Source: DAOQTX01 sp035340715
Lineage (GTDB): Bacteria; Bacteroidota; Bacteroidia; AKYH767-A; OLB10
Direction of reading: 5' to 3'
DNA length: 64,000 nt
NCBI GenBank assembly: GCA_035340715.1
Contig: DAOQTX010000005.1
Span: 9,571 to 73,570 of the forward strand
The first letter of the stretch is position 1. Each line of letters begins with the position of its first letter. Positions 16,551-24,305 of this stretch are shown piece after piece. The notes under the pieces are model-generated. The model was not told the DNA's origin. It worked only from the letters and a program-made list of their open reading frames with translations, and searched no databases. The translations under genes were made by a program, and so were the position numbers.

Positions 16551-18755
16551 ATGGTTTCATTGTTCAGGTTTATCTGTATGATATTGCTTTGCTTTTTATG
16601 CAAATCGGTATTGGCTCAGGAAGTAAAATCGTCTGTCATAAATCTTGAAGAAGTTGTTATTTCCACAACACGATTTGAAGAAACTAAATCATCAAGTAGC
16701 GGACAGATTTCTCTTATAACAGCAAAGGAAATTAAAAACCTGAATGTTTCTACCATTCCGGATGTTTTGCAACAGAGTAGCGAAGTGTTTGTTCAGAAGA
16801 GTCAATTGGGAGGTGGAAGTCCTGTGGTTAGAGGTTTTGAAGCCAATAAAGTATTACTGGTTGTGGACGGTATTCGTATGAACAATTTGATCTTTCGTTC
16901 AGGACACTTGCAAAACTCTTTAAGCATCGATCCCTTTGTAATAGCTAAAGCCGAAGTCATTCATGGAGCTGGGTCAGTAATGTATGGTAGCGATGCATTG
17001 GGCGGTGTCATTTCATTTTACAGCTTCAGTCCCGAATTTAAAGATTCGTTAGCATTCAGTGGCGAAGGTTTGCTAAGATATTCAAGTGCATCGAACGAAA
17101 AATCTATACATGCCAGATTGATTTCTGAGAATAGAAACATGTCCTCATTAACGGCCTTTTCTATTTCCGACTTTGGAGACTTAACACAAGGAAGAAACCG
17201 ATCTGCTAAAATTGGAAATTTGGGGAAGAGGGATTGGTACGTAGTGCATCAGGACGGGAATGACATCGTTAAATCGAACAGCGATCCTGAAAAGCAAATT
17301 GGATCTGCTTTTCATCAATTATTCTTTACCCATAAACACAACTTTAAAAGCAAAAATCAAAACATTCATAAAATCAATATTCAAGCTTCCTTAAGTTCAG
17401 ATATTCCTCGTTACGATCGTTTGACTGAAATTAAAGACACCCTACCCACTTTTGCCGAATGGTACTATGGTCCTTCTGCCAGACTATTAACAGCGTATCG
17501 TTTTGAGACCAGTCATGTCTTGCTCAATATCGCTGATGAATTGGATTTAACTGTAGCCTATCAGTTTTTTGAAGAAAGCAGAAATGACAGGCGATTTAAT
17601 AATGTGATGAGAAATGAACGGACAGAAAAAGTAAATGTGCTAAGTCTTAATGCCGACTTTCATAAGATATTTTCTGCCCGATGGAATGTATATTATGGCA
17701 CAGAGTTGTTGTATAATAAGGTAGTGTCTCAAGCCGAAAAGATAAACATAAGTAGTGGAGAAAAGAGCGCACTTAGCTCACGCTATCCCGATGGAGGCTC
17801 TTCGTCAGTAACGGCTTCTATATATGGATACGGAGTTTATGTTTTGGGAAAACGAGAGACATTGAAACTTGGGATCAGGACAGGCTTTCAAGACCTTAGG
17901 TCAAAAATAGTTGATAAAACTTTCTTTCCTTTTCCATTTAATAGAATTGAACAGTTCAATTCTTTTTTGAGCGGAAGTTTATCTTATTTAAATAAAATTA
18001 ATGATGAATTTAAGCTGGATGTAAGCCTTAATAGTGGATTTAGAAATCCGAATTTAGATGATATAGCAAAAGTGTTTGATTCTTCTCCCGGAAACATTAT
18101 AGTGCCAAATCCCAACATCAATCCTGAGAAAACATATACCATTGATCTGGGTATAACGCTAGGCCAAGAGAAGAACAATTTTATAAGAGCACATGTGTTT
18201 TATAATTGGTTTAAAGATATCATAACCACAAATCCTTTCTTATTCAATGGAGAGGATTCTATTGTATATGATGGAGTTTTGAGTGCTGTTTTTGCTCAAA
18301 GTAACAATGATAATGCGTTTGTGTATGGTGCCACAATATCAGCAGGCTTAACTTATAATAAATGGATCTTTCGTGCAACAGGAACATATACCTATGGAAG
18401 AATTGAAACAGACTCAAGCTTTTATCCACTTGATCATATTCCACCTGTGTTTGGAAGATTGAGCGTCAATTATCAATTAAATGAAGAAACAACTTTCGAA
18501 TTGTATATTTTAGCAAATGCAGATAAAAAATTGAAAGACTATAGTTTGATAGGTGAGGATAATTATAAATATGCCACACTCAATGGAATGCCATCATGGA
18601 CCACTTTAAATTGTTCTTTTCGTCATAGCATTGGTGATCAGTGGAATTTTCGTTTCGATCTTCAAAATATTTTGGATAAAAATTATAGAGTTTTCGGTTC
18701 GGGCATTAGTGCAGCCGGACGTAATTATATTCTTTCTGCTTCGTTTACTTTTTGA
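16551..18755 (+). CDS. TonB-dependent outer-membrane receptor
   Basis: A 734-residue receptor without the N-terminal carboxypeptidase-like domain found in SusC-type proteins. Signal peptide ends at about SVLAQ; the plug follows (NLEEVVISTTRFEE as TonB-box region, PVVRGFEANKVLLVVDGIRMN, GAGSVMYGSDALGGVISF), then a 22-strand barrel ending in SASFTF with the usual terminal Phe. The plug motifs (VDGIRMNN, GSDALGG) resemble heme/hemoglobin- and BtuB-type receptors, but no ligand can be assigned. It lies between the S9 peptidase and gldD; a two-base gap to gldD indicates coupled translation. Confidence 0.92.
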   Translation: MVSLFRFICMILLCFLCKSVLAQEVKSSVINLEEVVISTTRFEETKSSSSGQISLITAKEIKNLNVSTIPDVLQQSSEVFVQKSQLGGGSPVVRGFEANKVLLVVDGIRMNNLIFRSGHLQNSLSIDPFVIAKAEVIHGAGSVMYGSDALGGVISFYSFSPEFKDSLAFSGEGLLRYSSASNEKSIHARLISENRNMSSLTAFSISDFGDLTQGRNRSAKIGNLGKRDWYVVHQDGNDIVKSNSDPEKQIGSAFHQLFFTHKHNFKSKNQNIHKINIQASLSSDIPRYDRLTEIKDTLPTFAEWYYGPSARLLTAYRFETSHVLLNIADELDLTVAYQFFEESRNDRRFNNVMRNERTEKVNVLSLNADFHKIFSARWNVYYGTELLYNKVVSQAEKINISSGEKSALSSRYPDGGSSSVTASIYGYGVYVLGKRETLKLGIRTGFQDLRSKIVDKTFFPFPFNRIEQFNSFLSGSLSYLNKINDEFKLDVSLNSGFRNPNLDDIAKVFDSSPGNIIVPNPNINPEKTYTIDLGITLGQEKNNFIRAHVFYNWFKDIITTNPFLFNGEDSIVYDGVLSAVFAQSNNDNAFVYGATISAGLTYNKWIFRATGTYTYGRIETDSSFYPLDHIPPVFGRLSVNYQLNEETTFELYILANADKKLKDYSLIGEDNYKYATLNGMPSWTTLNCSFRHSIGDQWNFRFDLQNILDKNYRVFGSGISAAGRNYILSASFTF

Positions 18756-18757
18756 AA

Positions 18758-19339
18758 ATGAATCAAAAACTTAGTGTCCTAATCATTTTGTTTTTTGTGT
18801 TGATCATAGCTGCTTGTTCATCGTGTAATCAAGAGTATGTTCCAAAACCAAAAGGCTTTTTCAGAATTAGTTTTCCTGAAAAGAAGTATATCGCCTCAAA
18901 TAGCCAATGTGCATTTGATTTTCAAATTCCTGATTACTCTGTTTTGTTAGCTGATACCGGAATGGGGAAAGAGCCTTGTTGGTTCAATTGGAATTTTCCT
19001 TTATACAATGCACAAATACATTTGAGCTACAAACCGGTTCATAAAAATTTACAAACCTATGTGGAAGACAGTCGAACATTAGTCTATAAACATGCCATTA
19101 AAGCGAGCTCTATAAATGAAGATCGTATTTATGGCGCATCGAATGTAAGTGGTATCATGTATTCATTAGGAGGACAGTCTGCATCTACTGTTCAGTTTTT
19201 TTTAACAGACAGTACGCATCATTTTATTAGAGGCGCTTTGTATTTCAATGTAGAAACCCAACCGGATAGTTTGGCACCGGTGATTGATTTTATAAAGAAA
19301 GATATAGAGCATATGATAGCAACTCTACACTGGAAATAA
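18758..19339 (+). CDS. gldD: Gliding motility / type IX secretion lipoprotein GldD
   Basis: A 193-residue lipoprotein: lipobox IIAAC with Cys20, then the GldD signature PKPKGFFRISFPEKKY, PCWFNWNFPLYNAQIHLSYKP and a C-terminal SLAPVIDFIKKDIEHMI. GldD is an essential gliding-motility protein in Flavobacterium and belongs to the conserved Gld set linked with type IX secretion; its exact role is unresolved. Start set at the ATG at 18758; a TTG at 18752 overlapping the receptor stop would add only two residues. It is not next to gldE or ssb as in many relatives. The stop codon abuts that of the convergent TPM gene with no base between. Confidence 0.9.
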   Translation: MNQKLSVLIILFFVLIIAACSSCNQEYVPKPKGFFRISFPEKKYIASNSQCAFDFQIPDYSVLLADTGMGKEPCWFNWNFPLYNAQIHLSYKPVHKNLQTYVEDSRTLVYKHAIKASSINEDRIYGASNVSGIMYSLGGQSASTVQFFLTDSTHHFIRGALYFNVETQPDSLAPVIDFIKKDIEHMIATLHWK

Positions 19340-20140
19340 CTACCAGGAACCACCTGCGCCACCCCCACCAAAACTTCCGCCACCAAAACCTCCAAATCCT
19401 CCACCCGAAGATTTGCCAAAAGTTCCAGAACTGAAACTACCCCATTTCCCTCTTTGGGTTTTTCGCGCTGCATTTAGCAATTGCCAAGCCGTCCAAAAAT
19501 CAATGTGATTTACATAGGCATATCTTCTGGTTCGGAATACAGAAATGATCACTATAAACACAATAAATATGACAAGGACTACAAAGAGGATCGGAAATTG
19601 GTCTGATTTATTTTTGGTTTTGGTATATTCTCCAGCCGCCATTAGCATCAACATATTAGTGGCTTCATCCAGTCCTTTAAAGTAGTTTTGTTTTTTAAAA
19701 TTCGGTTGAATGGCTTCTCTGATAACATGGTAAGCACTAACATCCGGTATGGCGCCTTCTAATCCGTATCCGGTTGCTATGAAAATTTCTCTATCATCAA
19801 TAGCTGTGAGAATTAACAATCCATTTCTATTCTCTTTAGTTCCGATTTGCCATTTATTAGCCAGTTGTATCGTATAATCATCAATAGCATAATCACCAGT
19901 GCTTGATAGAATAACAATTGCAAATTGGTTTCCGGTACTGTCTTCATACTGAACCAACTTCTCTTCTAATAAACGAGTTTCATTTTTGGATAACAATCCA
20001 ATATAATCACTCACCAATCGAGGAGGGTTCGGCACTTCAGGGAAAGGAATCTGATCAGATGCTAGAGCTAGACCACCTATAAAAATAGGGAGCCAGAGTA
20101 AAAGGCTAAAGATTGATTTAGTTTTCAAAATGAATTTCAT
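19340..20140 (-). CDS. TPM domain (YgcG-like) membrane protein with glycine-rich tail
   Basis: 266 residues from the ATG at 20140, chosen because it gives a proper signal peptide (MKFILKTKSIFSLLLWLPIF); an upstream ATG at 20215 would add 25 basic residues within the preceding gene. The TPM domain spans about residues 35-170 (VSDYIGLLSKNETRLLEEKL, GNQFAIVILSS, NRNGLLILTAIDDREIFIATGYGLEGAIPD). A membrane helix follows (FPILFVVLVIFIVFIVIISVF), and the tail is almost all G, S and F, ending GGGGAGGSW, the usual end of this family. Overlaps the previous gene by 23 bases. TPM proteins commonly sit beside LemA; proposed roles include envelope or photosystem repair and phosphatase activity, none shown for this form. 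Confidence 0.85.
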   Translation of the reverse strand: MKFILKTKSIFSLLLWLPIFIGGLALASDQIPFPEVPNPPRLVSDYIGLLSKNETRLLEEKLVQYEDSTGNQFAIVILSSTGDYAIDDYTIQLANKWQIGTKENRNGLLILTAIDDREIFIATGYGLEGAIPDVSAYHVIREAIQPNFKKQNYFKGLDEATNMLMLMAAGEYTKTKNKSDQFPILFVVLVIFIVFIVIISVFRTRRYAYVNHIDFWTAWQLLNAARKTQRGKWGSFSSGTFGKSSGGGFGGFGGGSFGGGGAGGSW

Positions 20141-20558
20141 CCGACAATTCGTTTTGATCGTTTGCTTCAATTGGGAAATGAAACTGCAACGCTTTTTGCA
20201 ATTGTTTGATCGCAAAAAGAATTCCCTCTTTTAAATTTTTTTCTCGAATTATGCTCTGGGTTTCATCTACAATTTTGTCCCAAAAAGCTTGCGTAAACTT
20301 ATTATGTGCTTGTTGATCACCTATAATGCAAAAACGTTTGCTCGATAGTGACAGATATATTAAAACTCCATTGCGAAGTTTTGTTTTATGCATATTTAAT
20401 TTCTCAAAAATATAGGCAGCTCGGTCAAATAAGTCGATGTTGTTTGATCGGTCGATACAAACGCGTAACTCGTAGTTTCCTATTCGCTCCGCACTTCGAA
20501 TGGCATCCTTTATAGAGGTATGATCTTCTTCATTGAGTTGAAAAGGACTTAGATCCAT
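20118..20558 (-). CDS. TPM domain protein, soluble short form
   Basis: 146 residues, no signal peptide and no membrane helix, consisting of a TPM domain alone: IKDAIRSAERIGNYELRVCI, AAYIFEKLNMHKTKLRNGVLIYLSLSSKRFCIIGD and an amphipathic end. It starts at the base where lemA stops (ATG/TAA overlap) and overlaps the second TPM gene by 23 bases. The LemA - short TPM - long TPM order is a recurrent arrangement in Bacteroidota. It probably acts in the cytoplasm or at the membrane together with LemA; the function is unknown. Confidence 0.8.
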   Translation of the reverse strand: MDLSPFQLNEEDHTSIKDAIRSAERIGNYELRVCIDRSNNIDLFDRAAYIFEKLNMHKTKLRNGVLIYLSLSSKRFCIIGDQQAHNKFTQAFWDKIVDETQSIIREKNLKEGILFAIKQLQKALQFHFPIEANDQNELSDEIHFEN

Positions 20559-21151
20559 TATAAATATTCATTTACATCAGGGGCCTTTTTGGCTTCTTTG
20601 TCCGATTCAAAATAGGCTTTAGGCATGAACCCAAACATTCCGGCCATGAGATTTTGAGGAAATCTTTTTATATAGGCATTATATTCATTCACTCTTTCAT
20701 TAAAAGAGTTTCGCTCGGTGGCAATTCTATTCTCTGTACCTTCAAGTTGCTTCTGAAGGTCCATAAAATTTTGATTGGCTTTTAAATCGGGGTAGCGCTC
20801 AACTACCAATAGTAATCTGGATAAAGAAGACGAAAGTGAACTTTGTGCATCCTGAAATTTTTTGATTTCTTCTGCACTTAAATTCTTTGGATCTATCTTT
20901 ACTTGTGTAGCATTGGCACGCGCCTGAATGACTTCAGTGAGCACCGACTTTTCATATTCAGCATATCCTTTTACTGTTTTTACAAGATTTGGAATCAAAT
21001 CAAGCCTGCGCTGATATACATTTTCAACTTGTGCCCATTGTTTTTCTACTAGCTCATTTTTTTGAACCATTGAATTATAGGTTCCGGCAAACATTCGATA
21101 AAGAACGAAAAGCACAATGAGAACAATTCCAATGATGATCCATTTTTTCAT
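20558..21151 (-). CDS. lemA: LemA family protein
   Basis: 197 residues with one N-terminal membrane helix (WIIIGIVLIVLFVLYRMF), then the LemA helical bundle: YNSMVQKNELVEKQWAQVENVYQRRLDLIPNLV is the family signature (key parts VEKQWAQVENVYQRR and LIPNLV), followed by RYPDLKAN and FNERVNEYNAYIKRFP. LemA proteins have the short N-terminus outside and the bundle inside or vice versa; the function is not established. Middle of an operon from pabB to the TPM genes, 13 bases after the PH-like gene. Confidence 0.93.
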   Translation of the reverse strand: MKKWIIIGIVLIVLFVLYRMFAGTYNSMVQKNELVEKQWAQVENVYQRRLDLIPNLVKTVKGYAEYEKSVLTEVIQARANATQVKIDPKNLSAEEIKKFQDAQSSLSSSLSRLLLVVERYPDLKANQNFMDLQKQLEGTENRIATERNSFNERVNEYNAYIKRFPQNLMAGMFGFMPKAYFESDKEAKKAPDVNEYL

Positions 21152-21164
21152 ATGTGATACTATT

Positions 21165-21638
21165 TTATGATTTTAACTTTTTTAAAGCAGCAATAAACTC
21201 AATTGGTTTATTAGTACCGATAACAAATGTATTGTTGTCTTTTGTAATAATTTTCATGGCATAGTTTCCGTGGGTGTAAAACTTAATCATCCCATCGTTG
21301 TGTAAATTAAAAGTATAGGGTTCAAATAATCCTCCGGGATAATTGATCAATTCATACTCGATGATATCGTCTTTTTTAATTTGAATAGATTTAGATGAAA
21401 GTAATCCTTTTATCAGCACTTTAGTTTCGTCAATACGAGTTCGTAAGTGAACGATAAAGAGTAAAATGCCAGATACGATTAGTAGAATGATCCCTAACAG
21501 AAATAACAGATCTGCATTTTCCTCTCTGCCTTCAGAATAATAATATGCAATAAAGCAGAATATGGCTAAAACCATTCTTCTTAAAATGGAAAACCCATTG
21601 AATCCTACGTTTTGATTTTCTTTAAAAAGTAATTCCAC
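21165..21638 (-). CDS. Membrane protein with PH-like C-terminal domain, unknown function
   Basis: 157 residues: two membrane helices at about 20-35 and 45-65 separated by an acidic turn (SEGREENAD), then a beta-rich C-terminal half (TKVLIKGLLSSKSIQIKKDD, FNLHNDGMIKFYTHG, MKIITKDNNTFVIGTNKP, EFIAALKKL) that looks like a bacterial PH-like (bPH) domain with its closing helix. I do not recognise a named family. It shares a base with the stop of tilS and precedes lemA by 13 bases. Confidence 0.7.
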   Translation of the reverse strand: MELLFKENQNVGFNGFSILRRMVLAIFCFIAYYYSEGREENADLLFLLGIILLIVSGILLFIVHLRTRIDETKVLIKGLLSSKSIQIKKDDIIEYELINYPGGLFEPYTFNLHNDGMIKFYTHGNYAMKIITKDNNTFVIGTNKPIEFIAALKKLKS

Positions 21639-22984
21639 TAATCTACTTTGCGAATTGAAAAATGAATAACGCTATTATTTATTTTATCTGTTCTAATTAT
21701 TTCGCTGGCACGGTGGCCAATCACCCATAATATACTATTCCCTGAAAGCAATACAAATGTACTCTTCTTTTCAAATGTATTAATTTTTAGATCGATAAGA
21801 TAATCGCTAACCAATTTATTCCCATTCATACCAAACGGTTTAAAGGAATCTCCACGTTTCCAGTTTCGTATGTAAAATGGGAAGTTAAATGCTCTTTCAT
21901 TTATCAGTATCTCTTGTCCATTGCTATTCTTAACCTGTTCAAACAACTTATTCGAATATCGCTTTTTCTCAACATTGATTTTGAGCTGTTTTGTTAAAGT
22001 ATATGTTCCTTCTGAAGCAATCAGTTGATACAATTTGTAAGTCAGTTCCTTAGGAAAAATTTTGATCAGCGTGTCTTTCTTTAACAATGTCTTATTTTCG
22101 ATTTCAAATTGTTTGCTCTCTGTAGTTTTTAATTTGCAAATCAATTCACACTGTTCTTGATTAAATCCAATGCTCCGAAGGTATTCGCATAACAAAAAGT
22201 AATCACTCTTAGTAAAATATTTTGTTTGAATCGTTTGTTTAAGTTGCGATGGATTAATTTTGTTTTTATTTAAGAATTGTTCGAGTTGAACTTCAATAAA
22301 TGAAGAAACGGATTGAAGGTTTTTTACTGTTCGGTGAAACCCTTTTTCCCAATCGGGTTCAGATTTTGTTAATGCCGGAATCACAAGATTTCTGATCCTA
22401 TTTCGCTTGTACTTTAGTGATGCATTACTCTCGTCTTCTCTCCACTTAATTTTATTTTTTTTTGCGTAAGTTAGAATCTCACTTCGTTTGATGCTCAGCA
22501 TTGGTCGGATAATGGCATCACGTTTTTCTGGTATTCCTATAAGCCCTTTAATACCGGAACCGGAAATCAGATTCATCAAAATGGTTTCGTTTGAATCATC
22601 AAAATGATGAGCCGTAACGATATAATCGAAGTTATGATTGATTAAAAGTCGGTCAAAAAATTTATATCGTATATCTCTGGCTAACTCTTGAATTGATTTT
22701 GATCTGTTTTCAAAATCAGATGATGAACACTGATAAATATGCAAAGGAATTTTATTTTTAGTACACCAGTTTTTTAGGTGTTGTTCATCTTGATCCGATT
22801 CCTCTCCACGCAATTTAAAATTTACATGAGCTACTTCAAGTGTAAATTTCATTTTGTGCAACGCATGTAACAAAACCATTGAATCTATACCTGCGCTACA
22901 GGCAAGCAACAACTTCGCATGTCTGTTTTGTATTTGTAGACGCTTTAATAAAAATGCGATATGATCTTGTACAGTACTATTCAA
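21638..22984 (-). CDS. tilS: tRNA(Ile)-lysidine synthetase
   Basis: 448 residues. TilS puts lysine on C34 of the CAU-anticodon tRNA-Ile, switching it to AUA decoding. The N-terminal PP-loop domain is clear (LLLACSAGIDSMVLLHAL, VAHVNFKLRGEESDQDE, TAHHFDDSNETILMNLISGSGIKGL, RPML.IKRSEI, WREDESNASLKYKRNRIR); the C-terminal substrate-binding domain ends the protein (KRGDSFKPFGMNGNKLVSDYLIDLK, ILWVIGHR). The PP-loop reads SAGIDS rather than the usual SGGxDS. Overlaps pabB by 8 bases and the next gene by 1. Confidence 0.95.
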   Translation of the reverse strand: MNSTVQDHIAFLLKRLQIQNRHAKLLLACSAGIDSMVLLHALHKMKFTLEVAHVNFKLRGEESDQDEQHLKNWCTKNKIPLHIYQCSSSDFENRSKSIQELARDIRYKFFDRLLINHNFDYIVTAHHFDDSNETILMNLISGSGIKGLIGIPEKRDAIIRPMLSIKRSEILTYAKKNKIKWREDESNASLKYKRNRIRNLVIPALTKSEPDWEKGFHRTVKNLQSVSSFIEVQLEQFLNKNKINPSQLKQTIQTKYFTKSDYFLLCEYLRSIGFNQEQCELICKLKTTESKQFEIENKTLLKKDTLIKIFPKELTYKLYQLIASEGTYTLTKQLKINVEKKRYSNKLFEQVKNSNGQEILINERAFNFPFYIRNWKRGDSFKPFGMNGNKLVSDYLIDLKINTFEKKSTFVLLSGNSILWVIGHRASEIIRTDKINNSVIHFSIRKVD

Positions 22985-24293
22985 TCGGTCCTTTGGTTTG
23001 ATTTTGCATTAAAGCTTTTGCTTTTAACAAGCACTCTTGATATTCGGTTTCAGGATTGCATTTTGAAGTTAATGCGCTTCCTGCCATCAAACTTATCAAT
23101 TTATTTTCGTGATTATAAACCAAACTTCGAATAACAACATTGAAGTCGAAATCACCATTGGGATCGAAATAGCCAACTGATCCACTGTAAATCCCTCTGT
23201 TGAAATTTTCATATTGATCTATCAATTGCATGGCTTTGTATTTTGGAGCTCCAGTCATACTTCCCATAGGAAATGCATCTAAAATTATTTTAAGCGAACT
23301 ACATTGATGATCAACTTCAGCTGAAACGGTGGAGATCATTTGATGAACATGTTGAAAAGAATATACCCCAAACAACTCTTCAGTTTCTACAGTTCCTTTC
23401 AATGCATTTTTTGAAAGATCATTCCTTACGAGATCTACGATCATAACATTTTCTGATCTTTCTTTTTCATCCATTTGCAATTCCAATTTCAATTCAGAAT
23501 CTTCTTTTGGTTCATTAACTCTTTTTCGTGTTCCTTTTATGGGTTGAGAATATACTTTGTTTCCTCTCTTACATAGAAACCGCTCAGGACTTGAGCACAA
23601 CAGATGAGATTGATTTATCTTGTAATAGGATGAAAATGGAGCGGGAGACTTTTTGCGCTGTTCAAAATATGTTGCTAATGGGGCAATGTCTGATCCATAA
23701 GAAAGGAATTGCATGCAATAATTCACTTCATAAATATTGCCGTAGTTTATGTTTTCAATCAGGTGCGATGCGTTTTCCATGTATTCTTTTTCCCCAATAC
23801 TTGGTTGTAACGAAAAACCAGAAATAAACTGCTCTGGAAGTTTCTCTGTCTTAACAAGATCATGATAGATTTCATCTGAACTTTTTGAACTTTGACAACC
23901 AATAAAAAGGGTTGAATCCTTAATAGCTAAAATAATTTCAGGTTGAAAAAAATACCATTCAGGAAAACCACTTTGATCAAGAAAACGACTTGATAAATTT
24001 TCAATTTTGTCTTTAATGGAATAGGAGAAATGTCCAAAGACCCATTTCCCTTCTTGAAGACTTTTTTGTATAAATTGCTCTACTGTTGTAATATCGTCAT
24101 TGGGTATCTGTTCTGCTACCCCGGCTCCAATCAGTAAATCATATTTTCCTTTAACAGGATTTTGATCTTTATGAGCATCTGTACATGAATCTAAAACACA
24201 GACTACTGAATAAGAAGAACAAAATTGTATAATCTCATCTCGAGTGAGTTCATTAATGGGATAGGGAACTAGCGAAAAATCTTCGCTGCTCAT
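22977..24293 (-). CDS. pabB: Aminodeoxychorismate synthase component I
   Basis: 438 residues of the chorismate-binding family (anthranilate synthase component I/PabB). PIKGTRKR near residue 250 carries the lysine that marks aminodeoxychorismate synthases (TrpE has PIAGT). Further hallmarks: ENVMIVDLVRNDLSKNA, FQHVHQMISTVSAE, FPMGSMTGAPKYKAMQLID, and YSGSVGYFDPNGDFDFNVVIRSL. It makes 4-amino-4-deoxychorismate for folate, using ammonia from a PabA glutaminase that is not in the window; no C-terminal lyase fusion is present. Heads an overlapping gene set with tilS. Confidence 0.93.
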   Translation of the reverse strand: MSSEDFSLVPYPINELTRDEIIQFCSSYSVVCVLDSCTDAHKDQNPVKGKYDLLIGAGVAEQIPNDDITTVEQFIQKSLQEGKWVFGHFSYSIKDKIENLSSRFLDQSGFPEWYFFQPEIILAIKDSTLFIGCQSSKSSDEIYHDLVKTEKLPEQFISGFSLQPSIGEKEYMENASHLIENINYGNIYEVNYCMQFLSYGSDIAPLATYFEQRKKSPAPFSSYYKINQSHLLCSSPERFLCKRGNKVYSQPIKGTRKRVNEPKEDSELKLELQMDEKERSENVMIVDLVRNDLSKNALKGTVETEELFGVYSFQHVHQMISTVSAEVDHQCSSLKIILDAFPMGSMTGAPKYKAMQLIDQYENFNRGIYSGSVGYFDPNGDFDFNVVIRSLVYNHENKLISLMAGSALTSKCNPETEYQECLLKAKALMQNQTKGPIE

Positions 24294-24305
24294 GATGCTT
24301 TGAAT

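Noticed and set aside
18752..18757. TTG start for gldD
   Set aside because: It overlaps the previous stop and adds only two residues before an ATG with a perfect lipoprotein signal sequence.
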